From: Tigriopus japonicus
Taxonomy: Eukaryota > Arthropoda > Copepoda > Harpacticoida > Harpacticidae
Direction of reading: 5' to 3'
Assembly: GCA_010645155.1 (NCBI GenBank)
Contig: CM021320.1
Location: forward strand, 6,147,247 to 6,211,246
DNA length: 64,000 bases
The translations under genes and the position numbers were made by a program. Below, piece after piece: positions 35,801 through 47,288 of this stretch. The notes beneath the pieces are model-generated. The model was not told the DNA's origin, did no database searches, and was given only the letters and a program-made list of their open reading frames with translations. The stretch's first letter is position 1; the number at the start of each line of letters is the position of its first letter.

Positions 35801-36430
35801 CGAAAGATTGGAAGAGCTGGATTTGATATCCACTCTGATGCAGGAACCGTCCATAGATAAAGCCATAAATAGGCTGATTTCCATTTTTCAGGAGGTTTGT
35901 TTGTCTCTGTGCATTCCAGAAATGGCGCCAAAAGGTGGGCCATTGTCTAGAATTCCAAAGTTTAGAAAGAAGTTGTTCAAAAGGAGTTGTCAGGTTTCAA
36001 ATAGACTTCGACGTGCTTCAAATCCATTTGTTGTAGCCAGCCTCCAAAGCAAATTGGATGTGGTCCAATCAAAAATTAGGGTCTCCGTTGATTCCGATCA
36101 GTTAGAAAAGGAAAGTACTGTAAAGTGATCCATGAGGTTAAGACGAAACCAAAGGCGTTTATCTCTTTTGCAAACACGAGGAGAAAAATGAAGCATCGGT
36201 AGGATCTTTTGAGGTCGACGGTAAAACCGTCAATGATAGTGAGGTTATGGCTAATATGCTTGGAGATCAGTTCTCATGCGTATTTTCGATTCCAAAAAGG
36301 GAAGGAAAAGCAGGCCATGACGCTAGTAATGTTGATGAGACTGGCCAAATTGATAGTCAGGATAATCGATTAGAGGATTTGGCAGTCACAGATCAATATG
36401 TATTTCATATTGTATTTAATTACTTTTGAG
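35801..36430 (+). mobile_element. Degenerate LINE fragment (region upstream of the reverse transcriptase)
   Basis: The frame from 35808 has the basic IPKFRKKLFKRSCQVSNR segment seen between endonuclease and reverse transcriptase in many non-LTR elements. After 36130, conceptual reading gives KPKAFISFANTRRKMKH, then VGSFEVDGKTVNDSEVMA and a DQFSCVFSIP block, which match the conserved stretch just before the polymerase core. One base is missing near 36200, so two frames are needed. The polymerase core itself is absent. A dead, truncated relic. Confidence 0.7.
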
Positions 36431-37217
36431 ACCAATGTTATTGTTTTTCATTACATTTTAGAAGTAATTGACATTGATGTGTTCAAGACACATTTATCAG
36501 ATGTTCTGTTCCATTTCTTTTTGCATTGGTACCACCTTCGAACAACATGGGACAAGTTTAGTTTACCAGTCCTTAGGAGCCATGTTTTGAACGTCATCAA
36601 TCATCATGGAAGAGCATGAGACTTGAATGCCATGTGTCTGTAATCTCTCTGGTCATCACCAGAGACCTCTACAAATCCAAACAAAGGCACCGCCTGCCTG
36701 CCTGCCTGCCGGCCTGTCGCCCGGCCTTGAAGAATCTGCGATTGCTAGGTACTTCATGCTACATGGAGGACACACGCACACGCACGCACGCACGCACATT
36801 CAACGATCTAGTTGCAAACATCTAATATTTACTTCTGGACATTGTTCGTCGTGGTCGGTGGACTCTTCCCAAGAGCCTCAGAAATTCCCTGGTTTGAGGG
36901 CAATCCTCCTCCTCCTTGAACCTCGATCGTCCTCCAAAGCCCCTACACCTGGGTACGCCCTTCGGTGGCTTGTTCTCAAGAGGAAGACAACAACAACATT
37001 CGCAAAGGAAGCTCGCTAGTTCGTTCGTTCGTTGGCTTCGAAATTATTATCCTCCTGAGTGGCTGATAAGCCGTTGGCCGGAAGCTCTCTCTCAAACTCA
37101 CAAATTCAAGGCTCCATTGAGGGTTGAGCTCGTCCGTTTCCCCTCGTTTTTTGGGCCACGCATTGCTTAGGCGATTGCCCCACCCACCTCAAAACTTGAA
37201 TTCTTCCTGCAACGAGT
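36431..37217. other. Intergenic with microsatellites; upstream of RhoGDI
   Basis: Contains a CCTG tract at about 36689-36715, a CACG/CACA tract at about 36772-36799 and a GTTC run at about 37018-37034. The rising GC and CT-rich sequence near 37150 probably belongs to the RhoGDI promoter and 5' UTR. Confidence 0.5.
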
Positions 37218-37931
37218 ATGAGTCAATCCGAGGGGTCCGAAAGCGCGGTCGCCGCCGCCGCCGCTCCATCCGTGGATGATGTGGATGCGGCAGACGAAGT
37301 TGCGGGTTACAAGCCGCCCAAGGAGAAGACCTTGGAAGAGATTCTCCAAGCCGATGAGGATGATGATGCGCTCAAACGATACAAGGCTACGCTTTTGGGC
37401 GCGGCCACCGGAGGTACCGGCGCCGTTTTGGTCGAGCCCGATAATCCGAACAACGTGATCGTCAAGAAACTGTTTCTCGTGGTCGAGGGACGACCCGATG
37501 TTGAGCTCGATCTGACCCAAGATCTGGCCCAGATCAAGAAAACGGTGAGTTTGATTGGCTGGGTGAACCCTCTAAACTTAGATGGTCTTTGTGGTTACGA
37601 TTGCTTACTTTTTGCTTTCTAGACATTTACCATCAAAGAAGGCATTCAATTTCGAATTCGGATTGAGTTCATCGTTCAACGCGAAATCGTCACTGGTCTC
37701 AAGTACGTTCAAAAAACGAGCCGGTTGGGTGTCACAGTCGATAAGATGAGTCACATGGTGGGCTCGTATGGGCCTAAAACTGAGCTCCAAAGTTACACCA
37801 CGCCGGTGGAAGATGCTCCCACGGGATTGACGGGTCGAGGCACATATCACGTTCATTCGCTCTTCAGTGACGATGATAAGAAGGAATACCTCAAATGGGA
37901 CTGGAGTATCGACATTAAGAAAGATTGGTGA
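37218..37931 (+). CDS. RhoGDI: Rho GDP-dissociation inhibitor
   Basis: Two exons, 37218-37544 and 37623-37931, give 211 aa, close to the usual 200-205. An acidic, Ala-rich N-terminal arm (about 1-60) precedes the immunoglobulin-like fold. Family signatures are YKPPKEKTLEEI, the SRLGVTVDKMSHMVGSYGP segment, PTGLTGRGTYHVHS and the terminal WDWSIDIKKDW. The family extracts prenylated Rho, Rac and Cdc42 GTPases from membranes and holds them in the cytosol. The start is the first ATG of the frame and follows an in-frame stop. It ends tail-to-tail with the galactosyltransferase gene. Confidence 0.97.
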
Positions 37932-38238
37932 TGCTTCTGCCATGAACTTGATGTAAATATGTTTTCAACCACTTTGTGCCATTGTGTCTAAGAATCAAGC
38001 TCTTCCGCTTCTTCTTACTCGTCTGCCCATTTCCACACAGTCCGCCTCCACAAAAATAATCAATATGGTCCTTTGATGAGTAACTATTCTCCATGACATC
38101 GGCATTTATTCAGCCTCTTGACTTTTGACCCTTCATTTTGTGACTGATTCGATTATTTGGCTGCTTGGACTGAATCATGTTTTTCTACTAACACAAATTG
38201 TGATATATGCCAGACCAATCAAATTTTCTTTGAATACA

Positions 38239-38244
38239 TTTATT
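38239..38244 (-). terminator. Possible polyadenylation signal AATAAA (minus strand)
   Basis: Reads AATAAA on the minus strand, about 250 bases after the galactosyltransferase stop. It is in the right place, but other AT-rich hexamers occur nearby. Confidence 0.4.
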
Positions 38245-38490
38245 ATGAAAGTTTTTTCGGTTTTTCTGAAGAATTGATGACAAAATAATATCATGAAGTC
38301 AGTAAGATGGATATGGCAGGTCCCGTTGACTAGGAATATCCTGGTATTATCAGCCCATTCTTGGACGAGATGGTTCATCTGTAATCATTTGTGACCGCGA
38401 TATGTCGGACAAAACCCGATAATACATGGGAATTTGCCTACTTGGTGACGTTTAAAGGATTGTGACTTGGAGGATTCTGCGACTTTGCAT

Positions 38491-39747
38491 TCATCGAGTC
38501 CATTTGCATTTGCCGGTACCATAACTGCGAAGTTGAGAGGGCTTGAGGACCCGACAATGAAGGGGTCGACTAAGTTTGGAGGCTACGAGTTTCATCTCGG
38601 CGGGTGAAACTTGATGCGACGAGATCACTTGTGAGTAAAGACAGGGGAGCACAGCTCGTTTCTCGTAGGAAAAACCGCGATGATCTTCCGGACGAATGCC
38701 CACAAAGCGAGCGAGGCAACCCGTGATATAGATATCTTCCATGTGGAGCATAGGGACCGATCCCGCCGCTTCCAAGAATATCTTGGCCGTGCTCCGGGAT
38801 AATACGTAGGCTGTGCCCGACAAGTAATTGGGATAATACTCGCTATCATACAAGTACTCGGGAGCATACCATTTGTTGTAGGGATCACGAATGGGCTTGG
38901 CCCCGCAGATGAGATTGCCCAGAAGAAGATTGGGCTTCCGATTGGCCAACAGAATTTTGTGAAGATTCTTGAGATTGATGTACATATCATCGTCGGTTTT
39001 CATTAAATACGGCACGTTATCACAGTTTTGGGTGTACCATTTCAGCATCATGAGCGACTTGATGGTCAAGTTGGCGTACGAGTCGATGAAATTTTCCTGC
39101 ACGATATCGCCGTACTCTTTGGCCTCACGCATGACCGAGCTTTGACCGGTGAAGTTTTGCGAGCGACCCAAGAGAAACACGATCCGAACCCCCGGTGGAA
39201 CGAGGTCCTTTTGGGCCCAAGTGGTTCGGATAGCTCGACGAGCCTCAAAGTTCTTGACCGCCGAACAGATCACCACCACCAAAACGGCGGTCGAGGACGA
39301 CTTGCCATCGGAGTTTGAGGTTGGCGCGCACAAACTGGGCACCAACGACGTGCTCACGTTGGGAAAGATCATTTCATACGCGTCTCGAGTCTGATTAGCC
39401 GGCCAAACGAAAGCCACGGCTGAAAGAAGAACAAACATTTCCTTTTTCATTATGAAGTTGGAAGGGAACACTCATTTCTTCTAAAGTTATCGGGTACAAG
39501 TAAACGAACAAGCACACGGTCATTGAATGTAAAGCGAAGGTGAAAACACATTTACTCGGGCTAACTTACGTTTAAGATGTCTCATGTAGAGGGAAGGCAA
39601 ATAGGTCATGCCAAAGATGATGGATATCAGTGTGCAGAACGTGATCAGTCGCTGGCAAGAATCAAGTAGATGACAATTGGATCTCCCCCGCAATTGGGGC
39701 GTGATCGCCCGTCGGCCCGCCCGAATGGGTATCAAAGGTTTATTCAT
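38491..39747 (-). CDS. Beta-1,3-galactosyltransferase (GT31 family)
   Basis: Two exons, 39747-39570 and 39419-38491, join in phase to 368 aa. Exon 1 supplies the type II anchor: a short basic cytoplasmic tail, then a hydrophobic segment (LITFCTLISIIFGMTYL). The luminal GT31 domain carries RRAIRTTWAQ, the metal-binding DDD (202-204, in KTDDDMYIN), SGTAYVLS and the acidic EDIYITG motif (287-293). Known role of the family: transfer of galactose, or GlcNAc/GalNAc, in beta-1,3 linkage in the Golgi. The exact donor and acceptor cannot be read from the sequence. The exon 2 frame also stays open upstream of the splice acceptor, which could give a false internal start at 39471. Confidence 0.92.
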
Positions 39748-42700
39748 GATGTTGACCACCGAGGCGGGGCATCGAACCCCAAGGGCTTCTTTGGGTTGGA
39801 TTTCCGGGTAGCTATCAGTTGATGGGCGAGCATGGAGGCCTCAATCGCTGTCGTCGTCGTCGTCGTCGTTGTTGTTGTTCCGTCTACCACCGCCACCACC
39901 ATCACCATCGATGTATCTTTCTCTCAAGCCAGTGAGTGGATAACTGAACTGAACTGAACTCAATGAGGCCAGCTGACTGGCCCCTCCTGCAATCGGTTCA
40001 ACTCAATGGGGCGTTTCTTGGCCTCCCATCCGAGAGTGGTTGGTGATGCTGCTGGTGGTGGTAGTAGTAGTGGTGGTGTTATCGCGCAACTCATTTTGCA
40101 TGATGAAGGACTGATTTGGGACAAGGCTCTGCGTGAGGAATGAATGAACGCGAAGTGTCATTCAGTCATTCACTCACTCATTCACTCGTGTTCAATGGAT
40201 TCAGTCAGTCAAGAATCCAGCCTTCCAAATTAAACATAGCACTCTCTCTCTCAAAAGAGGAGACGAGAAAGGAGTTCGATGGATGGATGTATTGAGTTAG
40301 TTAGGTATGCGTGAATCTATCGAGTCAATGTTTGCCAAGGAGAGCCACTCCAGAGACACACAAAGTTGGGAATCTTTGTTTGCTCGAAAGCCCATTCACT
40401 TTTCAGATGTGTCTGTAGGAAAGCCAGTCTCTCAGAGTCAAGGGAGTTGATGAAAGGTTTAAGAATGAGTACACTTAAAACAACAACTACCTACGGACTA
40501 GCTAAGTACGCTTCGTAAGATTGCCCTCAAGCATCAAGTCCAGAAGCTTCTGTACAGCCAACAACCATTTCAGTCCTGATCCTGAAAACGTGTCCGATCA
40601 GATGGTGACTGATTGCTGGTGGAAACCGGAAAGTATTTCCACATAGGTGATTTGTTGGGACGGGCGGAAAGTGCGAATAATCTTACCCTTTTAGTTACCA
40701 AAAGTTGCAGAAAAATGTACCCAAAAGTGCAAAACAAAGCGCAAAAAATGTTGCAAGTGCAAATAAATATCGAAAAAAGAGCAAATAAATGTCGAAAAAG
40801 AACAAATAACTTGCATTTGGAATTAAACGTCATTCATGGAGTACCCACGGCTCTTAATTGAGCTGGAGAAGTCATTTACAAGTACCAAAGACATTTGAAA
40901 CTAGTTTCCGCACCAATAATTGAGTTCTGTTGATTAGGTCACGACCACAAAAAGAATATAAGGTCATTGAATGTACTCTAAAAAACATTCTTCTGAATTC
41001 TCCATTCAAAAGGTGGTCTCATGGCTGTCTGTACCTAAAATATAGTCGAAATCTATTGAGCCGTTGTTGTATATGGCTATTCTATTAATCCGTTTTTGTC
41101 CTTCGAGAATGTTGTTCAAAAATAGCCATTGAAAATTGAACGGAAAAATAGATTTCACCAATACTTAAAACCCGCGTGTGCCTAACAAATGTATCAAAGA
41201 AAATGTTTATTAATGTGCTTTAAGCATGTTTTAAGTGACATTACTTCAATATTTGGCCCGTGACCTAATTACCAGAACTCAATTTGAAACTGTTCTCAAA
41301 TACTTTTGAAACTTAACTGATGTATCCTGAGCTTGAAGATTTCAAGTCTATAACGTCCTTTTTTACAAATAGCGATCTTTGTAGGCAGCTAACCTAAGCC
41401 TACAATCTATATTGTTTGTCAGATCCTTAGTTTCTTTAGGTTTGATATTTGTTGGTTGCAAGCAATGAGATTACTTAGTCAGGGGATGGGATGCTATAGT
41501 TAAAGACAAGATGGAGAGTAAGTAGTGAGGTTTGAGTCTGAAATGCACATATTTCTTCGAGGTGCGGAGAATGTTTGATTGCAAATGTAAGCTTTTTTGA
41601 CTGGTTCAAAATTTTATCTTGAAACTAAAAAAAATTAAAAGCCATCACATTGTTTAACAATTTGTCAATTTTGGCCAAAATCGTAAATAAAAAGTGAAAA
41701 TAAAGGTGAAAAGTGCAAAAAGGCAGAAAAATGGGTTTTTGTTACCTAAAACATTTTACACTCTTTGCCTGTCCCTAGAATCAGTCACTGATTTGTGTTT
41801 AGGGCCGCACGAAAGATGCAAGTTGCATGTCTGCCCGTAGAATTGTTTCCAAATTGTACTTCTTGTGGGAAGAAATTATTTTAGTGTTCATGGAAATGGA
41901 CATTTGCAAAATATAAAAGATTACGTAAATTTTTATTTTTCACTTTTTCCTCTTTTCTTTTTTATTGATATTTTCCTTTTGGGTGTTCAAAGATTGTTGT
42001 CAATTTTATTTGGTGTTGTTGTTGTATCGCAATATATTTGTATGCAAATGAGACATGTATTCAGCTGTACGGCTGGTCTAATTTACATGTTTGCACAAAT
42101 GATAGATAATAGAATATAGGAAAGGTCAATAGAAATAGAAATGCTGGCAATATTGTCACGTCGTTTTGAGTTAAAAATGGGTTTATGAAATTATAAAGAA
42201 AAATTAAATGGGTTATCTTATCAGATTAATACTAATAAAAAGGGCATTAGGGTTCTTGGCCCAGTTTATTGAAAAAAACAGCAAAAGCAGACTATTTGTG
42301 GTTGTATTATTTTCCTAGTTTTTCTTTCAATTTAAGAGGGTAATGGTATAAAGTTGATGGGATTTTATCTTAAATACTTTGCAATCTGTCTTTTCAACAT
42401 TGAGTCAATGAAAACAATTAAGAATATGTGGTTCTTGCGATATTTAATGCAAGAAAAAACAGGAAAAAATGCTCATTTTTTCAAAATCCTAACTAAAAGT
42501 TTCCAAACTGCTGAGTAATAGTGTGCTATTTTTGATCTCATGAAATGAAAAAAGTCCTCCTTTTTAGATGTTTTATCCCAACACATACAAATAGGATATA
42601 CTACATAAAACACACTAAAACTGCATATTTTTTAATTATAAAGAGGATTCGTTCTCAAATTTTATGAATTTCAGTAAAATAAAAAAATATAACTTTGGTT

Positions 42701-43648
42701 CAATTTCAGCACGGTCCTTTGAGAACTCACACAAAGCGTAAAAGAACATCTGCCACATAGACTTCCTATAATTTTCATGTGAAAAGCCAACTTGGTATAT
42801 TCATTATTATTTTGACCTCTTGTATACAAAACAAACAAAAATGAAGAGTTGTTATCTTATTTTATAAGATCGTTAATATGGCTTGAAGCTTGGGCTGTAA
42901 TCAGCTCTTTTTATGTTTTCAAGGAATAATTGGATATCCGAATTTTTATCATTAACTTGACACAAGCTAAGTCCATTCTTTGTGTCCAAAAATTGATAAA
43001 GTTGTTTCACAATGCTTCCATCAGAGACGAAATTTTGATCAACAACAACCACTGATTCATGTATGGATTTTTTTTTTTTTTTGTCCAAATATTTTGGATT
43101 TAAGGATTTTTCAAGTTTTTCTCAATATTTCATTGGTAATCGTGACGATGTGAGGTCCATACAAAACGACAACAAACAGCAACGTCAGATGTTTCTAATT
43201 CATGAGTTTCAAATAAAATGACAACATTTTGGTAGATTACGCAGAGGAAAATCATGATTACTATGTTAGAAACATTTAAGGTTCTTGAAATTATTTCTTC
43301 AGAGATATATTTGTTGGCTGAAGTGCTAGACGATGGCAGTTACACAATTTGCTCCTATCTCCTCGCATCTGACTCTTTTTAAAGAGCTTTTCGCAAGGTT
43401 AGTTCGGAAAGTTTTCAATGAAAAAACCAAGAGCTATCAATTTTTTATGGTCCTCACGGCCCTTTATTTTGATTTATTCAATAAATGATATTTGATTTAG
43501 TGCATCTGTTCCTCAACTGTGCGCTCTTTCTTCATTTTCTGGCTCTTTTGCTGCATTTTTTGGCGTTTTTATTTGCATTATTTGTGCAGCTCTAGCCATC
43601 ACATAAGCTGGAAAGTGTTTGTTTATGTGTTTGGCCATATCATTCAGT
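39748..43648. other. Intergenic AT-rich desert
   Basis: Upstream of the galactosyltransferase are triplet and short tandem tracts: (GTC)n/(GTT)n at 39850-39880, GGT/AGT near 40055-40080 and CATTCACT near 40160-40195. A GCAAAA-rich patch lies at about 40690-40820, a weaker one at 41690-41735 and a GCATTTTTTGGCG patch at 43545-43590. From 41 to 43.4 kb I see only AT-rich sequence and no gene. Confidence 0.5.
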
Positions 43649-44647
43649 ATGGAGCTCCAATGTTGGTCACCGGATTTCGGTTTACCCTCGTGGCATCCGC
43701 CCTGTTTAGCCCTGCAAACCTACATGAGCTTTGCGGGTTGTCCAGTTAGCTTCCAAGCCGCGGATAATCCTTTCTGGGCGGGTCAATCGGACCTCCCTCT
43801 CTTCAAGCATCGCCAAATCCGACATCACGACTTTGAGAACGTGCGACAATACCTAGAAACTTGTAAATACAGCACGGATTACGGTCTGTCGCCCAAGGAC
43901 AAAGCCGAGCTCACGGCTTATCGCGATCTCGTGGAGCACGCCCTGCGTCCCGCTTTCCAATTGGCCATATGGGTCGATCCCCGCAATTACACGGGCTTAA
44001 GTCGTCCCTGGTTCGCCCAAAGATTAGGCATACCTTGGTCCTACTTTTATCCGGGACAATTCCGAAAACGAGCCATTCAATTGATTCAAAGCGTTTCCGG
44101 CGTCGAAGACGCCGATCCCGAAATCGAGCCCGAACTAGCCTATCTCGAGAGTATCATTTATAAACGGGCTGCCGAATGTTTGGACGTGTTGTCTCAACGT
44201 CTGGGCGATCAGGTCTATCTTTTGGGTCCGGCTCCCACCAGTTTGGATGCTCTGGTGTATTCACTATTGGCGCCGGGGTTAAAGGTGCCACTGCCTCATC
44301 CTTCATTCACGAATCTAATCCGAGAACGAGCTAATCTGGAGCAATATGTGACGCGAATCACGCACAAGTTCTTTGCTCGATATCAGAAGAATAGTCGGGC
44401 CAAGCCCGAATCGGGCGGATCTCGAGAGTCGACTTCTTCAACGGAAGGTGGTAAAGAAAACGCCGGTCAACCCACTGACCCGAATCAAACTCCGACTAGT
44501 GCGGTTAGTTATTCGGGATGGAGTAATTGGGTCGCGGTTTCCGTGGCCGTGGTAGCCATGTCGGCTTATGGCCGATATTCGGGCATATTCTCGCATTTTT
44601 CCGCCTTGGCCTCGCGCTTAGTCCTGGCATCCAATTCGGATTACTAG
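43649..44647 (+). CDS. MTX1: Metaxin-1/3-like outer mitochondrial membrane protein
   Basis: Intronless, 332 aa from the ATG at 43649. I preferred it to the in-frame ATG at 43619 because MELQCWSPDFGLPS aligns with the conserved metaxin N-terminus. Residues 1-240 are a divergent glutathione-S-transferase-like fold (YGLSPKDKAELTAYRDLVE, LGPAPTSLDALVYSLLAP). A Ser/Glu-rich linker follows, and a hydrophobic C-terminal anchor starts at about 294. Metaxins act in protein import and beta-barrel assembly with the SAM/MICOS complexes. The next gene, SDHAF3, follows after 144 bp and is also mitochondrial. Confidence 0.93.
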   Translation: MELQCWSPDFGLPSWHPPCLALQTYMSFAGCPVSFQAADNPFWAGQSDLPLFKHRQIRHHDFENVRQYLETCKYSTDYGLSPKDKAELTAYRDLVEHALRPAFQLAIWVDPRNYTGLSRPWFAQRLGIPWSYFYPGQFRKRAIQLIQSVSGVEDADPEIEPELAYLESIIYKRAAECLDVLSQRLGDQVYLLGPAPTSLDALVYSLLAPGLKVPLPHPSFTNLIRERANLEQYVTRITHKFFARYQKNSRAKPESGGSRESTSSTEGGKENAGQPTDPNQTPTSAVSYSGWSNWVAVSVAVVAMSAYGRYSGIFSHFSALASRLVLASNSDY

Positions 44648-44770
44648 CATTCTTTCGTCGTCTGGTACTGATGTGTATATTCGGGGAAATATAAAGGCTG
44701 TCCTATGGAGCGTAGATGTCTTGAGCCCCGAATTAAAGCCTGTGATTGTCATTTCTTGCAGTGCCAATAA

Positions 44771-45241
44771 TTGGCCCGGACTCGATCAGTCATGGCTGGG
44801 GTAAACTCGGTGCGAGATCTTGGTCATCTTCAACGGGTGCGACTCTTGTACAAAACGTGTTTGAAGCTTCACCGTGGATTACCCATGCATCTGCGGGCCA
44901 TTGGCGATACCTACGTCCGTGATGAGTTCAAACGACATAAGGTAGCCAACCAAGAACAAGTGCAAGTGTTCATGGAAGCCTGGTCGGTAATAAAACGTTA
45001 AGTCTACTGATAGTATATGCAACCAAATGGAGACCTATGGCGTTTCATTTTTCAGAAATACGCCCTCCAGCTTACTCGGCAAATTGGGTTGAAAGGTCCG
45101 CAAACGTCAAAAACCTTGGGGGATAGCTTGCGGAAAGAAGATTTGGATCTATTCACGGGTGAACAGTTAGCTCAATTGTTTGAGTTATATCAAGAGACTA
45201 AGAAGCCCTTGAGTCCGACGGATCATTCTGTCTTCAAATGA
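44771..45241 (+). CDS. SDHAF3: Succinate dehydrogenase assembly factor 3 (ACN9/SDHAF3)
   Basis: Two exons, to 44986 and from 45056 to 45241, give 126 aa from the ATG at 44792. An in-frame ATG at 44771 would add seven residues (MARTRSV) and could also be used. The N-terminal half has the LYR-type motif (RLLYKTCLKLHRGLP) and the family block HLRAIGDTYVRDEFKRHK. The second half has QLAQLFELYQETKKP. LYR assembly factors act in the mitochondrial matrix; this one protects or assists the iron-sulfur subunit of complex II during assembly. A TTTCTTGCAG acceptor-like sequence precedes the start codon (44752-44761). Confidence 0.93.
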
Positions 45242-45316
45242 ATGCTAGCTTCGTCCACCGCCCGGTTCAACCTAGAAGTTTGTAGCGTCAGTTAGAATAC
45301 ACTCAGAATATAGACG

Positions 45317-45322
45317 AATAAA
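45317..45322 (+). terminator. Polyadenylation signal AATAAA
   Basis: Canonical hexamer 75 bases after the SDHAF3 stop. Confidence 0.65.
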
Positions 45323-45899
45323 TGTCGTCACTTAAATTACCAGTTGAGCAATCTATGTTTTCCGCAAATTGACAAAAATTAAACGTGAAGGTTGACTTAG
45401 CAACATGGTAAATTCATGGGCAAGGATAACCTTTTGATTACCAGATCCGGATTTTTTCCTTCATGGTTTTTGTCCCTTCTTGTTATTAGATTCAAGACTG
45501 ACGGCATTACATCGTCCTTTTAGCCTTGATCAGTATTGACTTTAAACCTTGTGCGTTCAAGGTTCATAAAAATTGAGTGTTTCCTTCAATTATTCAGTTT
45601 GTATGTTTTCAAATTGTGTCATTTTAAGTAGGAACAAACCCTTTTGGCCACCCTGCGCCTCAATTTTCTCACAATATTTACTTTTCTTTGTTTTTGTTCT
45701 CAAACACTTTTTTTGGTCTATGCTCTTGTTCAAGTCTATAATAAAAAGAAGACTAGGATGTTTTTAAAGACCTAAATGGTATAATCTCGAGTATCCGACG
45801 AGATAACCTCGGGAATATAAGTGTGTTACTCTAGAATGTGAATTGCCAGCCCCATTCTCCCAAAGCAAAATCCCCATCTCTTCAAAACCTTCTTTCGCA
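45323..45899. other. Intergenic between SDHAF3 and the zinc-finger gene
   Basis: AT-rich; no gene or element recognised. The open frame to the right extends to 45843, but only through a non-ATG start. Confidence 0.45.
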
Positions 45900-47196
45900 A
45901 TGGCTACTCCTACTCATGAGGGTCCCGCTTTGCTTGGCGAACCCTCCTTGGGTGATTTGGACAGCGACAACACTCTCCTGAGCACGGAATTCGAGCACGA
46001 GGGGGTGAACGCCGAGATCCCATCCCACTCACCGCTCGGAGACGCATCCCAACTTCATCTCGAGGCCACGGGCACCAAGGAAGAGGTCAAAGTCGAAATC
46101 CATTCCTCGTCGATCGACGAGGAGAGAAACTCCCAATGCCAAACTCAGTTGGTGACGGGTTTGCCCGATTCGCAAGAGTCCGAACTCTATTCCGGCGAAG
46201 ATGAGAAGGATGACGATGACCTGGAAAATGATGAGGATACGGAACCCGAGAGCACCCATGATGGCCCATCTGAAACCAGTAAGGTCGATCCCGCGTGTCA
46301 AACGGGATGTCAAATGCGACCCTATTACATTATTCATACGGGTGAGTTGGAGAAAGACTCTTTTAAAAGACCTTCTCATGTTAGTTTGTCTTTAGGTCAG
46401 GGACGAGTACCCCCTTCGGATTACGAGGAGTTTGAGTGTCCGCAGGCCAAATGTCAGTTTATATTTCCCACGGCATCGGATCGAGACGAGCACGTGGCCG
46501 CGGTTCACAAGCCACCGGTTCGAGTCCCGTGTCATGTGTGTGACAAGACATTTGCTCGCAAGTATGAGCTCCAGATTCACGTCAAGACCATTCATCTCAA
46601 TATTAAAGATAACGTGTGTCCGGAAATTGGTTGCGACTATCGGACGGCGGAAAAAGGTAAGGGGAGAATTTGAACCGGGAAAGGGTAGGGTTTACTTGAC
46701 ATATTTTGTTTCGTTGACAGGCAAAATCAAGAAGCATCTTGAGCAGAAACATTGGGGCGTGAAGAACTTCAAGTGTCGACAGTGTAGTTACAAGAGCACA
46801 TCGGGTTCGAGTTTGCGCAATCATGTCAAAGCGGTTCATTTAAAGCTCCGCGAATTCAAATGTGAATATTGCGAGTATCGCGGTGCTCAGAAGAATCAAG
46901 TTCAAAGACATATGGAAGCCATCCATCTCAATTTGCGCCAATACCAATGTCCAGAGTGTGACTATCGGGCGAATCACGAGTCCACGGTCAAAACCCACAT
47001 CAAAAACCGTCATCAAGTGGTGCGAGACCACCTTTGTCCGCATTGTGGTTATGGAACCACGAACAAGACTCAACTAGAGCAACATATTGAGAAGAAACAT
47101 CGCAATCCCAAGCGCAGGAAGACCAAACCCATTTATGTTTCTGGCTATCGCCTTAAAGAGCCTTTGCCTCCTAACCTCGCCCAATCGCAAATGTAG
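45900..47196 (+). CDS. C2H2 zinc-finger protein with seven fingers
   Basis: Exons 45900-46656 and 46721-47196 give 410 aa. The first 150 residues are acidic and probably disordered (EDEKDDDDLENDEDTEPE). From about 175 there are seven C2H2 units, most with short linkers of the type seen in polydactyl REST/CTCF-like proteins: CPQAKC..H, CHVCDKTF..H, CPEIGC..H, CRQCSY..H, CEYCEY..H, CPECDY..H and CPHCGY..H. The intron falls inside the third finger. A basic C-terminal tail follows (KRRKTK). Likely a nuclear DNA-binding regulator; the orthologue is not recognised. A possible 54-base in-frame intron at about 46341-46394 (GTGAGT...TTTAG) could shorten it by 18 residues. Confidence 0.88.
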
Positions 47197-47288
47197 GAGT
47201 ACTCCACTCAATTCCTTCTGTTACACGATCTTCATTATCAAATACGTAAATATGCAAATGTAGATACATTCAAAATATTGAACCAAAT

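Noticed and set aside
36627..37019. 130-codon frame upstream of RhoGDI
   Set aside because: It spans the CCTG and CACG microsatellites and reads as low-complexity sequence without a domain.
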